DNA of 64,000 nucleotides, taken from assembly GCA_905215555.1 (NCBI GenBank), contig CAJMQU010000021.1, forward strand, positions 11,011 to 75,010, written 5' to 3'. Positions 7,674 to 16,727 of the stretch are shown piece after piece (the first letter of the stretch is position 1; the number at the start of each line of letters is the position of its first letter). The translations under genes were made by a program, and so were the position numbers. The stretch is from an uncultured bacterium (GTDB lineage Bacteria; Bacteroidota; Bacteroidia; Bacteroidales; Bacteroidaceae). The notes beneath the pieces were generated by a model that saw nothing but the letters and a program-made list of their open reading frames with translations, made no database searches and was not told the DNA's origin.

Positions 7674-9974
7674 TTATTCGCTCTTAATGCTGTTTACCGG
7701 ATTCTCGTTCGCTATCCTCCAGGAACGCAGAACAACACAACCAACAATGATGCCTAATACGCCCAAAGCAATCAATATATAATAGATAACCGGAAATGAC
7801 GATGTGTCACGAAACTGCTCCCGCCATATATTACCTATATACCACGCTCCTACCGTACCTATAATAACGGCAGGTATTGAAGTCCAAAGTACATCTCTTG
7901 CCAGAAGTGAAAGGACGGATGCGGCATCTGCACCATTCACCTTACGAATAGCAATCTCCTTGCTGCGACGTTGCATTTCATCGTTGATATATCCTACCAA
8001 CCCCATCAGTGTAATGAACAGAATAGTAATAGCTGCAAGTACTGCCGCATTGCGGAAGTTTGTCACACTGCGCTCCTGCTGACTTATCAACCCTGGATAT
8101 GATTTAAATACCAGATCATTTTGCGGGAAAATCTCCCTTACATCTTTATTCAGGTTTTGAAGATTCTCCTCAAACGGTTCTTTCAGCTTCAGCAACACAG
8201 TTCCGTTGAAGTTCGGAGCGTACGTGATAAACAAAGGTTGTACGGGTTCATAAGCCGGATTGGAAGTAGGAAAATCTTTCAAAACTCCTACAATTGTACC
8301 CATCACGTTATCTCGCTTCCCTATCTGGCGCCCGATGGGATTTTCTTCCATATTCATCATTTCAAGGAATTTCTCATTGACCACGACCTCACCGTCCTTT
8401 GTCATATTACGGCCTTCCTTCATTTTCAATCCAAGGAAAGGAATATAATCTTTATCCATTTGCATCCAGCGTAGGCTGACGTCGTGTCCGGCGGCATTTG
8501 TCAACACCTCACCGCTTAGTCCGTCGAGGAAAATATTGCTGCCACTCGCCACACTTTCCACATATGGCAGATTAACCAGCATGCTATGTGCATTCTCTGA
8601 ATTTCCGAAATCGGTCTGCCCCATTACCACCCGCATCGGATCGAAACCACGATCCATCGTAGTTACGTAATAGCTTTGTGACAGAACCACTCCCAGCACC
8701 CCAAAGATGAATGCCACTCCGCAGAACTGCACAAACAGCAAGGGACGTTTCCATCCTTTCTTCCCTTCCGTATAGCGGCGGAATACTTGTGTCACCGGAA
8801 TACGCGAGAATATATATCCCGGCAACATTCCCCCCACTACAAACAGGAAGATGACAACGCAAAGTGATGCCCAGATATTCTCCCATCCGAAGATTCCGGC
8901 AAGCGAAACATCAAGTAAGTCTTCCACAGATTCACGAAAGTATACCAACAGCAATGCCATGCATACCAATGAAACCAGCAAAACAATACCCGTCTCCAGA
9001 ATGAACATGCCAAAGATTGTGTTTCCTCCCGCCCCGTTGCACTTGTGCACACCGATGGATTTGGCACGTCGCGCCATAGAAGAAATGGATATCAGTACAT
9101 AATTCAAGGTCACGATGAAAAGAATGGCACCACCCAATGTAAGCAAAATCCACACCATACGCATAGAACTGACTCCGCCATCTATACGGTAATTCTTGAC
9201 AGGAGTAAGTTCTATAGCATACTTTACACTGGAATCATCACCATAGAAACGCTTCACCAACTCGGGAAGGCGTGCAGTCACCTTATCATGGTCTTCAGCA
9301 TGGCGCAAACGAATGCAAGACAGATAACCGTCACCTCCTCTCCATCCCCAATATCCCCACCCATGCTTGGCAGAACTGGCGAGAGACATTACTATCCGTA
9401 CACCATAGAAGGAGGAATTTTCCGGAAAATCTTCAAAGACACCTTTCACTGTCATGGGGAGTTGCCTGCTCAAAGTAAGCGTTTGCCCTATCGGATCTTG
9501 CTCGGCAAAAGCCTCACGCGCCATACTACGGCTGATAAACAATACATCCGGGTTGATCAGTTCATTCGGGTTACCCGTCACCAGCGGAATGCCTATGGTG
9601 GAAAAAAAACAGGAGTCGCCGGTCATGGCATGGCAAGTAAAACGGTTGTTATCACGATACCATCCGCTGTTTCTCCACCACTGCTGTGTAACAGTGGCAC
9701 TCTCCACTTCTTCGGGAAAGGCATCGGCTATAGCCCCGGCAACAGGTCCCATCGTAATGTGTGCCTCCATATGCTTGTCACCTATATCCCAAATACTCTT
9801 AACTACATATAACCGCTCGTGGTCCTTGTAGCACGTGTCATAGTTGAACTCAAAAGCCTGACGGGCAAATATAAGTATACTAACCGTGATTCCCAAAGTA
9901 AGGGAGATTATCTTTATTAAATTAGAGCCACGACTATGCAGCAAAGTTTGAATTACATAATAAAATGACTTCAT
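7674..9974 (-). CDS. ABC transporter permease, MacB/FtsX type (first gene of operon)
   Basis: The 766-residue protein is a paralogue of the permease at 4577-6886 with the same domain order: N-terminal TM, MacB_PCD, TM group, second periplasmic domain, final FtsX TM group. It carries MQRRSKEIAIRKVNGADAAS and the terminal IANENPVNSIKSE. It is the promoter-proximal gene of a permease-ATPase-permease-permease(pseudo) operon. The only 5' signal is a -24/-12 promoter 40 bp upstream, so transcription probably depends on sigma-54 and an NtrC-type activator encoded elsewhere. The exported substrate is unknown. Confidence 0.92.
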   Translation of the reverse strand: MKSFYYVIQTLLHSRGSNLIKIISLTLGITVSILIFARQAFEFNYDTCYKDHERLYVVKSIWDIGDKHMEAHITMGPVAGAIADAFPEEVESATVTQQWWRNSGWYRDNNRFTCHAMTGDSCFFSTIGIPLVTGNPNELINPDVLFISRSMAREAFAEQDPIGQTLTLSRQLPMTVKGVFEDFPENSSFYGVRIVMSLASSAKHGWGYWGWRGGDGYLSCIRLRHAEDHDKVTARLPELVKRFYGDDSSVKYAIELTPVKNYRIDGGVSSMRMVWILLTLGGAILFIVTLNYVLISISSMARRAKSIGVHKCNGAGGNTIFGMFILETGIVLLVSLVCMALLLVYFRESVEDLLDVSLAGIFGWENIWASLCVVIFLFVVGGMLPGYIFSRIPVTQVFRRYTEGKKGWKRPLLFVQFCGVAFIFGVLGVVLSQSYYVTTMDRGFDPMRVVMGQTDFGNSENAHSMLVNLPYVESVASGSNIFLDGLSGEVLTNAAGHDVSLRWMQMDKDYIPFLGLKMKEGRNMTKDGEVVVNEKFLEMMNMEENPIGRQIGKRDNVMGTIVGVLKDFPTSNPAYEPVQPLFITYAPNFNGTVLLKLKEPFEENLQNLNKDVREIFPQNDLVFKSYPGLISQQERSVTNFRNAAVLAAITILFITLMGLVGYINDEMQRRSKEIAIRKVNGADAASVLSLLARDVLWTSIPAVIIGTVGAWYIGNIWREQFRDTSSFPVIYYILIALGVLGIIVGCVVLRSWRIANENPVNSIKSE

Positions 9975-10012
9975 AGGGCATATATAAGATTAAGTAATTT
10001 CTACCTTTAATA

Positions 10013-10030
10013 TTGCAGAAAGCGTGCCAA
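10013..10030 (-). promoter_or_regulatory. Sigma-54 (-24/-12) promoter of the ABC permease operon
   Basis: The minus strand reads TGGCACG-CTTT-CTGCA, against the RpoN consensus TGGCACG-N4-TTGCA, with one mismatch. The invariant GG (10028-10027) and GC (10016-10015) are exactly 10 nt apart. The predicted start near 10003 leaves a 29-nt leader before the ATG at 9974. Confidence 0.82.
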
Positions 10031-10083
10031 ACCTTAAAATCCATTTATTACCAAGAATTTACCTTTTCACACACATTCCTTCA

Positions 10084-10121
10084 GTGTCTAATTATTAGAC
10101 ACTTCCGTCCAAGAATTAGAC
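10084..10121. promoter_or_regulatory. Two palindromic upstream activator sites (enhancers)
   Basis: The first site, GTGTCTAATTATTAGACAC (10084-10102), is a palindrome with 8-bp arms. The second, GTCCAAGAATTAGAC (10107-10121), repeats it with one mismatch in one arm. Their centres are about 23 bp apart, near -90 and -111 relative to the predicted start. That is where dimers of a bacterial enhancer-binding protein would sit. Confidence 0.75.
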
Positions 10122-10197
10122 AGCTTATGAAAAAAGTACGGTACTAAGAGAACAGAAAAAAGGAAAATAAGACAAGCGTTTATCAAAATGAAAACTC

Positions 10198-10205
10198 TAT
10201 CTTTG
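10198..10205 (+). promoter_or_regulatory. -7 box of the phosphoesterase gene
   Basis: TATCTTTG matches TAnnTTTG, with the gene start 39 bp downstream at 10244. Confidence 0.55.
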
Positions 10206-10243
10206 CCCACAGTTTTCTAACAGAAACTAATAATATAAATGTC

Positions 10244-11056
10244 ATGCACATGAAGCTATCTAAACTCCTATTCATCCCGCTTTTAGGCCTGTATATGAGC
10301 GGTTGCGATATGATAGATTATCACCCCTATGACACGCGCATCAGCGGTCAGACGGATATCAACAATTATAATATCGAGAAAATAGAGGCCAATTGTAAGA
10401 ATAAGACCACTATCCGTTTTGTCACCATGGGCGACTCGCAACGATGGTATGATGAGACTGTAGATTTTGTCAATCACCTTAATAAACGAAATGATATCGA
10501 CTTTGTCATCCATGGCGGAGATTTCAGTGACTTCGGAGTTACTGATGAATTCCTGTGGCAGCGTGATATCATGAACAAACTGAAGGTTCCCTACGTCGGT
10601 CTGATCGGTAATCACGACTGCATCGGTACAGGTAAAGAAACGTTTCGTGCCATTTTTGGCGAACCGAATTTCTCTTTCATTGCCGGACGCATCAAGTTTG
10701 TATGCCTGAATACCAATGCCCTCGAATATGATTACTCGCGTCCCATTCCGGACTTTAACTTCATCTCCAGCCAACTTGAAGACCGCCGTAATGAGTACGA
10801 CCGTACCATATTCTCCATGCACATCCGTCCTTTCTGTTTCGAGTTTAACAACAACGTGGCCGATGTTTTCCAATATGCCATCAAACAATATCCCGGCCTA
10901 TTGTTCTGTACCGCTGCCCACGAACATCGTTTGTTCGAAAAGGATCTCTTCGAAGACGGCTTGATGTACTACATGAGCGACTGCATGAAGCACCGCTGCT
11001 ATTATATATTTACTATAACCCCTGACGGATATGAACGCGAAGTGGCCTATTATTAA
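10244..11056 (+). CDS. Calcineurin-like metallophosphoesterase, lipoprotein
   Basis: The 270-residue protein has a lipoprotein signal ending YMSGC (Cys 21), so it should be a membrane-anchored envelope enzyme. The metallophosphoesterase motifs run in order: MGDSQ (variant of D-x-H), HGGDFSDFG, IGNHD, then MHIRPF and AAHEHRL (variant of GHxH). The first motif has Gln where His is usual, which may alter metal binding. An alternative ATG lies six bases downstream (10250) and gives the same signal peptide. It overlaps the next gene by 26 bp, suggesting co-translation. Confidence 0.85.
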   Translation: MHMKLSKLLFIPLLGLYMSGCDMIDYHPYDTRISGQTDINNYNIEKIEANCKNKTTIRFVTMGDSQRWYDETVDFVNHLNKRNDIDFVIHGGDFSDFGVTDEFLWQRDIMNKLKVPYVGLIGNHDCIGTGKETFRAIFGEPNFSFIAGRIKFVCLNTNALEYDYSRPIPDFNFISSQLEDRRNEYDRTIFSMHIRPFCFEFNNNVADVFQYAIKQYPGLLFCTAAHEHRLFEKDLFEDGLMYYMSDCMKHRCYYIFTITPDGYEREVAYY

Positions 11057-11801
11057 AATATTGATGTGTTTCCAGTTTATCTGTTCATCCGCAAGCCATG
11101 CTCAAGAAGTGAAGACCATTACCATAGAGCCGCGACAGGTGTTCAGAGATACCATCATCATCACGAGATATGACACCGTATGGATGGAAAAAGAAAAGGT
11201 GAAGATAGACAGTGCTGATATCAGTCATAAGCATCCCAGCCGTTACGACAGACGTGTGCATCGCTACAGAAAACATTGGGAAAGCCTGATTCCGACGCAT
11301 ACAAAGTTGCAATTTGCCGGTAATATGGGATTGATTTCTTTGGGTACGGGATGGGATTACGGTAAGCGTAATCAATGGGAAACGGACGTATTCTTTGGTG
11401 TTCTGCCTAAATATCAGTCCAGACGAACCAAAATCACCATGACTTTGAAACAGAATTATATGCCTTGGAGCATTGCTCTTGGAAAAGAATTCTCCGTAGA
11501 GCCCCTCGCTTGTGGCATGTATCTCAATACCGTATTCGGGAATGAATTCTGGACAAACGAACCTGAACGCTACCCGAAAGGTTATTATGGCTTCTCGTCC
11601 AAAATGCGCATCCACATCTTTCTCGGACAACGGCTGACGTACGACATTCCTCCACGCTGGCGTCTGGGAGCAAGGGCCATTACTTTTTTCTATGAGATAA
11701 GTACGTGTGATCTGTACGTGGTAAGTGCATTCACTAATCAATACTTGAAACCAAAAGATTACCTCAGTTTGTCATTCGGCTTGAAGACACAGTTATTCTA
11801 A
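11031..11801 (+). CDS. Predicted outer-membrane beta-barrel protein, unknown function
   Basis: I do not recognise the family with certainty. The 256-residue protein has a signal peptide ending SHA before QEV (about residue 24). A charged stretch follows, and from residue 90 there are alternating aromatic/hydrophobic strands ending in a C-terminal Phe, as in outer-membrane barrels. It starts inside the end of the phosphoesterase gene, so the two form a unit. A lipid A or phospholipid modification role is possible from this context but is only inference. Confidence 0.7.
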   Translation: MNAKWPIIKILMCFQFICSSASHAQEVKTITIEPRQVFRDTIIITRYDTVWMEKEKVKIDSADISHKHPSRYDRRVHRYRKHWESLIPTHTKLQFAGNMGLISLGTGWDYGKRNQWETDVFFGVLPKYQSRRTKITMTLKQNYMPWSIALGKEFSVEPLACGMYLNTVFGNEFWTNEPERYPKGYYGFSSKMRIHIFLGQRLTYDIPPRWRLGARAITFFYEISTCDLYVVSAFTNQYLKPKDYLSLSFGLKTQLF

Positions 11802-11876
11802 GCATGTTTTAGACACAAAGTCATGTCTGCATCACGCGGACATGACCTCAAGAGAATTTATGGAATTGAATACGTG

Positions 11877-12059
11877 TTATACGAACTCTTCGACCATATA
11901 CATGTCGCTGACAAAGTCATCGACAATGTCACTAAGGTTCTCGCAGGCTTCATCGGGCGTTTCACCGTAAGCGCTACACATGATATTACTTTTCAGATAG
12001 GCGTAATATCCGCCATCATCAGTTGCCTCAATAGCATAGTCATTTCTATTCAGTTTCAT
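11877..12059 (-). CDS. HicB-like small protein without a HicA partner
   Basis: The start chosen is the ATG at 12057-12059, preceded by AGGAGCTTGAT, a good ribosome site; the longer frame upstream has no such signal. The 60-residue product, MKLNRNDYAIEATDDGGYYA onward, has the HicB partial RNase-H fold pattern: a D/E-DGGYYAYL strand pair followed by GETPDEACENLSDIVDDF. HicB proteins neutralise the HicA mRNA interferase, but no hicA frame is adjacent. It may be an orphan with another role. Confidence 0.7.
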   Translation of the reverse strand: MKLNRNDYAIEATDDGGYYAYLKSNIMCSAYGETPDEACENLSDIVDDFVSDMYMVEEFV

Positions 12060-12160
12060 ATCAAGCTCCTTTCTATTTAGTACGTTGCAAAGATGGGAAA
12101 CCGGTGTTACGGAGGCGTGTAGACAGTATGACAAAACTGTAAAAATCAGAACCATTACAA

Positions 12161-12199
12161 AAAAGGGCTGCATCTCCTTATACGAAGTGCAGCCCTTTT
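12161..12199 (-). terminator. Terminator of proS
   Basis: The arms AAAAGGGCTGCA (12161-12172) and TGCAGCCCTTTT (12188-12199) form a 12-bp stem. On the minus strand it ends in a run of six T. It lies 45 bp after the proS stop, and the A/T flanks on both sides could let it work in both directions. Confidence 0.85.
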
Positions 12200-12243
12200 G
12201 CTTTTTGCCACCTTGTCAACTGAAGCCAGTCGACTAGTCAATA

Positions 12244-13737
12244 TTAATATGAACGGGCAAACAATGCACGGCAAGCCGACGGTTTACCTGTTACCATACA
12301 AACACCCGGTTCTTTATCATCATCCAGAAAGGTTTCGAAGGGAATACAACGGATGGTAGCCTTAGTATCTTCCTTGATTTTCTCTTCCGTCTCAGTCGTA
12401 CCATCCCAGTGAGCCAGAATAAAGCCCCCTTCTTCAATCTTCTTCTTAAACTCATCATAGCTATCCGCTTTCGTAATGCGAGAGTTACGATAGTTAAGAG
12501 CTTTCTGGTAGATATTAGCTTGAATCTCTTCCAGCAAATCTTTTACATATTCTTCAATGCCATCGCAAGAACGGGTTTCTTTTTCCAGCGTGTCGCGGCG
12601 CATTACTTCCATTGTATTGTTTTCCAGGTCACGGCCCCCCATTACCAAACGAACAGGCACACCCTTCAATTCATAATCAGCAAACTTGAAGCCCGGACGT
12701 TTGTTGTCCGCATTATCATACTTGACAGAAATGCCCATGGATTTCAGTTTTGCAACAATACCTGCAATCTTTTCGTCAATTTTCTGCAGCATCTCCGCAT
12801 TCTTGTAGATAGGAACGATGACAACCTGTATCGGAGCCAAATGTGGCGGCAACACCAGCCCGTTGTCATCAGAGTGGGTCATGATAAGTGCCCCCATCAA
12901 ACGGGTAGATACGCCCCATGACGTAGCCCAAACATATTCCAGCTTATTTTCTTTATTCACGAACTGTACATCGAATGCCTTGGCGAAGTTCTGTCCGAGG
13001 AAGTGAGATGTACCACTTTGCAAAGCTTTTCCATCCTGCATCATAGCCTCGATGGTGTAAGTATCCAGTGCACCGGCAAAACGTTCGTTAGCAGATTTCA
13101 CACCTTTCACCACAGGAACAGCCATATATTTCTCTGCAAATTCAGCGTATACATTCAGCATACGTACTGCTTCTTCTTCAGCTTCTTCACGGGTAGCATG
13201 TGCTGTGTGTCCTTCTTGCCACAGGAACTCGGCTGTACGCAGGAAGAGGCGGGTACGCATTTCCCAACGCATTACGTTAGCCCACTGGTTGCACAGAATA
13301 GGCAGGTCACGATAAGAATTAATCCAATTCTTATAAGTATTCCAAATGATGGTTTCGGAAGTAGGACGGATGATTAACTCTTCTTCCAGCTTGGCTTCCG
13401 GGTCCACAATTACACCGCTACCGTCAGGAGCATTCTTCAGGCGGTGATGGGTAACGACTGCACACTCTTTTGCAAAACCTTCCACATGTTCCGCTTCACG
13501 GCTGAGGAAAGACTTCGGAATCAACAGAGGAAAATAAGCATTCACATGTCCCGTTTCCTTAAACATATCGTCAAGCTGACGCTGTATCTTCTCCCAAATT
13601 GCGTATCCGTAAGGTTTAATCACCATACAACCACGCACAGCCGACTGCTCTGCCAAATCGGCCTTTAGCACCAATTCATTATACCACTGCGAATAATTCT
13701 CGCTGCGTTTGGTCAGATCTTTTAATTCTACTGCCAT
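12244..13737 (-). CDS. proS: Prolyl-tRNA synthetase (archaeal/eukaryotic-like type)
   Basis: The 497-residue length and the absence of the editing insertion place this in the short ProRS class found in Bacteroidetes and archaea. Motif 1 is around GCMVIKPYGYAIWEKIQRQL and motif 2 includes IIRPTSETIIW and MRWEMRTRLFLRTAEFLWQE. The anticodon-binding domain follows from about residue 300 and there is a Zn-like C-terminal part ending ALFARSY. It charges tRNA-Pro in the cytosol and is essential. It has its own -7 box at 13786-13793 and the terminator described above. Confidence 0.97.
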   Translation of the reverse strand: MAVELKDLTKRSENYSQWYNELVLKADLAEQSAVRGCMVIKPYGYAIWEKIQRQLDDMFKETGHVNAYFPLLIPKSFLSREAEHVEGFAKECAVVTHHRLKNAPDGSGVIVDPEAKLEEELIIRPTSETIIWNTYKNWINSYRDLPILCNQWANVMRWEMRTRLFLRTAEFLWQEGHTAHATREEAEEEAVRMLNVYAEFAEKYMAVPVVKGVKSANERFAGALDTYTIEAMMQDGKALQSGTSHFLGQNFAKAFDVQFVNKENKLEYVWATSWGVSTRLMGALIMTHSDDNGLVLPPHLAPIQVVIVPIYKNAEMLQKIDEKIAGIVAKLKSMGISVKYDNADNKRPGFKFADYELKGVPVRLVMGGRDLENNTMEVMRRDTLEKETRSCDGIEEYVKDLLEEIQANIYQKALNYRNSRITKADSYDEFKKKIEEGGFILAHWDGTTETEEKIKEDTKATIRCIPFETFLDDDKEPGVCMVTGKPSACRALFARSY

Positions 13738-13785
13738 TTTATTTCGTTTTTTAAAGTTTTTCGGATATATCTACTAAACAGTCGG

Positions 13786-13793
13786 CAAAATTA
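13786..13793 (-). promoter_or_regulatory. -7 box of proS
   Basis: Minus strand TAATTTTG lies about 50 bp upstream of the proS ATG and fits TAnnTTTG. Confidence 0.5.
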
Positions 13794-13846
13794 CAAAATT
13801 TTGTGTGAAAAGTGCGCCTAATAAGCACACTATTTAAAAAACACGA

Positions 13847-14971
13847 CTATATGATGATATGTGGCACGAACTCCGACATATTGTCCGTTATCTCCATGCG
13901 GTTTTCACGAATCCCCACACCGGCAGGTTCCCCTCCTATTACCCATGAACCGATAACCGGGTAACGTCCTCCATAAGGCGTGGGAGCCACATATTCCTGA
14001 TAAACGTAAGCACCTGTATTATAATCTCCTTCCGTTTCGGCAATACGTGTCCGTTCTTCCCAATTCCGTATTTCCTGAACGCTTACATTGTGTCCTTCGC
14101 GCGAAAAGACCGGTTTCTTGCAGAAAACTCCCGATTGCGGACGCGACATATAACAGGGAAGTACATAAGGAGAAGTGGGAAACAGGTCGGACAATATGCA
14201 AAGAATAGCCTTGTTCGACATAACAAGCTTCCAAATCGGTTCCAGCCACTTCACATCTGCCAGACAACCATCAGGACTTTCATCCGCCATCCATTCCCAA
14301 GGATAGAGTTTGAAGCAGCGTTTCACTGGCTCACCAGCCGGGTCGAAGAAATGTCCGTCCTGCAGATTAAGGGCGTTCATATCCAATACGCGAGTGGAGA
14401 ATCCGGCTTCCATCGCTGTGCTTGCCAGATATTGCAGAGTACCGGTATCTTCATTATTTTCCAGCGCACCGGCAAAGTGAATATCTCCTCCTTCCGGAAA
14501 AATATCTTTCCACGATTGCACCAGTCCTTCATGAATGCCGTTATACTGATCATAATCGGGAAACACGTCTTCTTTCCACTGCCATTGAATGATAGCGGCT
14601 TCCAGTAGTGAAGTAGGTGTATCGGCATTAAATTCCAGGATTTTGGGAGTGCCATCTTTTGCCAGCATAAAGTCGAAGCGTCCGTATAAACTCAGTTCAT
14701 CCGCGTCCCACGATTCGTGAATGCGTTCGCATACTTCTTCCGGAATATTCAGGATCTGTTCCATAAATCCCGATTTGTATTCAAGGATATGCTGAACTGC
14801 TTCACAATACATGCGATAGGCCTCCCAGGTAGCTTCTTCCAAACGGTTTATCTCACCGGTTGTGAAGCAATAGTATGCTTCTTCACGCCAATAATCACCA
14901 TGAAAATCAAATCCCAACGCCTCTATTTTCTCTTTATAATCAAGGCGCGGAATAACAGGTATTCTTTTCAT
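13847..14971 (-). CDS. Glutathionylspermidine synthase-like ATP-grasp protein (YgiC family)
   Basis: The 374-residue protein matches the synthetase half of glutathionylspermidine synthase and E. coli YgiC/YjfC. It has GRFDFMLAKDGTPKILEFNA around residues 95-115 and DTPTSLLEAA, KPVFSREGHNV as an ATP-grasp lysine region, and the C-terminal GSWVIGGEPAGVGIRENR. YgiC proteins are ATP-grasp C-N ligases whose physiological substrate is not settled. It lies 12 bp downstream of a small lipoprotein that resembles YgiB, repeating the E. coli ygiB-ygiC arrangement. Confidence 0.88.
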   Translation of the reverse strand: MKRIPVIPRLDYKEKIEALGFDFHGDYWREEAYYCFTTGEINRLEEATWEAYRMYCEAVQHILEYKSGFMEQILNIPEEVCERIHESWDADELSLYGRFDFMLAKDGTPKILEFNADTPTSLLEAAIIQWQWKEDVFPDYDQYNGIHEGLVQSWKDIFPEGGDIHFAGALENNEDTGTLQYLASTAMEAGFSTRVLDMNALNLQDGHFFDPAGEPVKRCFKLYPWEWMADESPDGCLADVKWLEPIWKLVMSNKAILCILSDLFPTSPYVLPCYMSRPQSGVFCKKPVFSREGHNVSVQEIRNWEERTRIAETEGDYNTGAYVYQEYVAPTPYGGRYPVIGSWVIGGEPAGVGIRENRMEITDNMSEFVPHIII

Positions 14972-14983
14972 CTACACAACTTG

Positions 14984-15328
14984 TTAACTATGAACCCCGG
15001 ATGAACGGCGTGTTTTTCCGAATACGCTTCCGCTTGACTTCGATTTCGGAGACTTTACGTTTACTTTAGAAGGAGGATTTACACGTGCACCGTTCGCATC
15101 CGTCCAATTGCCCGATTGCGGATAGTAATAGTGTGTAGTAGCGAGTCCGTTAGATATCGATGGCATCAATGCCCAACGCATCAACATAGCATTGTATATC
15201 CAGCTATTCCCATGATTATCACGGTATTCTTCCTTGTCTTTCGGTTTATCCGGCAGCTCAGTTTTTTGTGTACATCCGGCAAGTGACATCAGGCAAATCG
15301 CTGCCGCAAAAAATTGTCGTTTATTCAT
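14984..15328 (-). CDS. Small lipoprotein, YgiB/DUF1190-like
   Basis: The 114-residue product has a lipoprotein signal ending LAGC (Cys 19). The C-terminal half contains YYYPQSGNWTDANGARV and then a Ser/Lys-rich tail with SGSVFGKTRRSSG. E. coli YgiB has the same order, with a G-x-YTDATG block followed by a Ser/Thr-rich tail with a GGFG motif. The similarity is short and the assignment rests on pattern plus the downstream ygiC-like gene. It has its own -7 box at 15358. Confidence 0.6.
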   Translation of the reverse strand: MNKRQFFAAAICLMSLAGCTQKTELPDKPKDKEEYRDNHGNSWIYNAMLMRWALMPSISNGLATTHYYYPQSGNWTDANGARVNPPSKVNVKSPKSKSSGSVFGKTRRSSGVHS

Positions 15329-15357
15329 TATCTGATTATTTCTTGTTTTTGAAGTGG

Positions 15358-15365
15358 CAAAAGTA
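15358..15365 (-). promoter_or_regulatory. -7 box of the ygiB-like/ygiC-like operon
   Basis: Minus strand TACTTTTG lies 30 bp upstream of the lipoprotein ATG and matches TAnnTTTG. Confidence 0.55.
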
Positions 15366-15430
15366 TATAAAAAGAGAGAATTAATACAGATATTCGCAAG
15401 ATAATAATTCTTTTATCACACTTAATCATT

Positions 15431-16519
15431 CTAATTCTTTCTAAACTCCTTTCTCATTTTTTCCAAAGCCTCCTTATTTAGATTCTGTTCATTGGGTATG
15501 GAAAGATCCAAATTTTGGAAAGGAATACACTTTTTCTTCTTTCCATCATTAATAATCAGCTTTCTATCATAATAAAAATCTTTAGAATTATATTCCATTT
15601 CATAAACTTTCAGATTTTTCCTATCCATACTATAGATTCCAGTACTTTCATCATATAATATACTAGGAACAACCAACAAGCACTTATTCAAAATTACAAA
15701 TTCTCCAGTTTCTGGATTAATCAAATTTCTATAAAATGGAAAACACCCATTATTATCTATATAACTAACTAAACTATCAAGGTTACTAACATCAACTATA
15801 CCAATGGCAATACTTGAATGGTATGACTTTGATATGTTTTTGTATGAATAAAACAAGTCAATCGAAAAATAATCTCTAACAACGGTCTCCCCCCATCTTT
15901 CTTCTTTCATATTATCAATCCGCTGTGCATTTATTGTAAACTCTTCATAAACGTCAAATTGAGTCTGCGAATTGAAGTTAGGTATAACATATCTTATGAC
16001 TGCATCATCATCTTTCAGAAAAGTATACCTTTCAACCTCTAAAATCTCCATATTTTCTATAAAACGTGGCTTTTCATACTTTTTCTGAGTGGTTTTCTTC
16101 AATATCGCATTCAGGTCATCTAATACGGGCGTATTTGTGATTTGCTCTAAATGTGTTATTACATCACTATAAAAATACTCTACATTATTAGATTGATTAT
16201 TCCGGTAAGTTAATGGAAGTATGCCTGTAAAATCAGAACTTTTCACTTCCGATGTCGGATAAAGATATATCAAAGAAAGGTTAGCATCATCCTTTATTTC
16301 AAAATCACCGATATATACTTTAATACTCTTTTTATCTTTTATCAAAGTATAACCAAAAGGAATGGCAGCAACAACAATCGTTACGATAATACTAATAACA
16401 GTCAACGTATTATTACGACGCAATGCTCTTCTTATACGTTTTAACAGACCTTTGATACCTTTTTCGGGTTCTTTTTTAGCACGCCTCCTGGATGCTCTAG
16501 TCGTTTTCTTCTGCCTCAT
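15431..16519 (-). CDS. Hypothetical membrane-anchored protein, AT-rich
   Basis: I do not recognise this 362-residue protein. The start is placed at the ATG of MRQKKTTRASRRRAKKE (16517-16519) rather than at an upstream ATG, because a very basic N-terminus followed by one TM helix (about residues 36-58) is a sensible type II membrane topology. The rest is a soluble, probably extracytoplasmic domain without cysteines or obvious catalytic motifs. Base composition is clearly more AT-rich than in the neighbouring housekeeping genes. This and the nearby integrase remnant suggest acquired DNA. Confidence 0.7.
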   Translation of the reverse strand: MRQKKTTRASRRRAKKEPEKGIKGLLKRIRRALRRNNTLTVISIIVTIVVAAIPFGYTLIKDKKSIKVYIGDFEIKDDANLSLIYLYPTSEVKSSDFTGILPLTYRNNQSNNVEYFYSDVITHLEQITNTPVLDDLNAILKKTTQKKYEKPRFIENMEILEVERYTFLKDDDAVIRYVIPNFNSQTQFDVYEEFTINAQRIDNMKEERWGETVVRDYFSIDLFYSYKNISKSYHSSIAIGIVDVSNLDSLVSYIDNNGCFPFYRNLINPETGEFVILNKCLLVVPSILYDESTGIYSMDRKNLKVYEMEYNSKDFYYDRKLIINDGKKKKCIPFQNLDLSIPNEQNLNKEALEKMRKEFRKN

Positions 16520-16727
16520 AATATTATACTTAGTATTAACAATCAATCTAATACTTCTATTTTTATAGATTCCGAAAATTAAACTGAATAAATAAAATAT
16601 CCTATCAGAAAATCGCAAAATATGAAAGAGCGTTTCTCATGCGGTCATTTATACTTTGCGATTTCTGATAAATTAAAACTGTTACTTTCAACCTAATAAG
16701 ATTCATATCCAGATGTTAAGTTGAGAA

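Noticed and set aside
9045..9812. 255-codon plus-strand frame
   Set aside because: Antisense to the first FtsX permease; codon-bias artefact.
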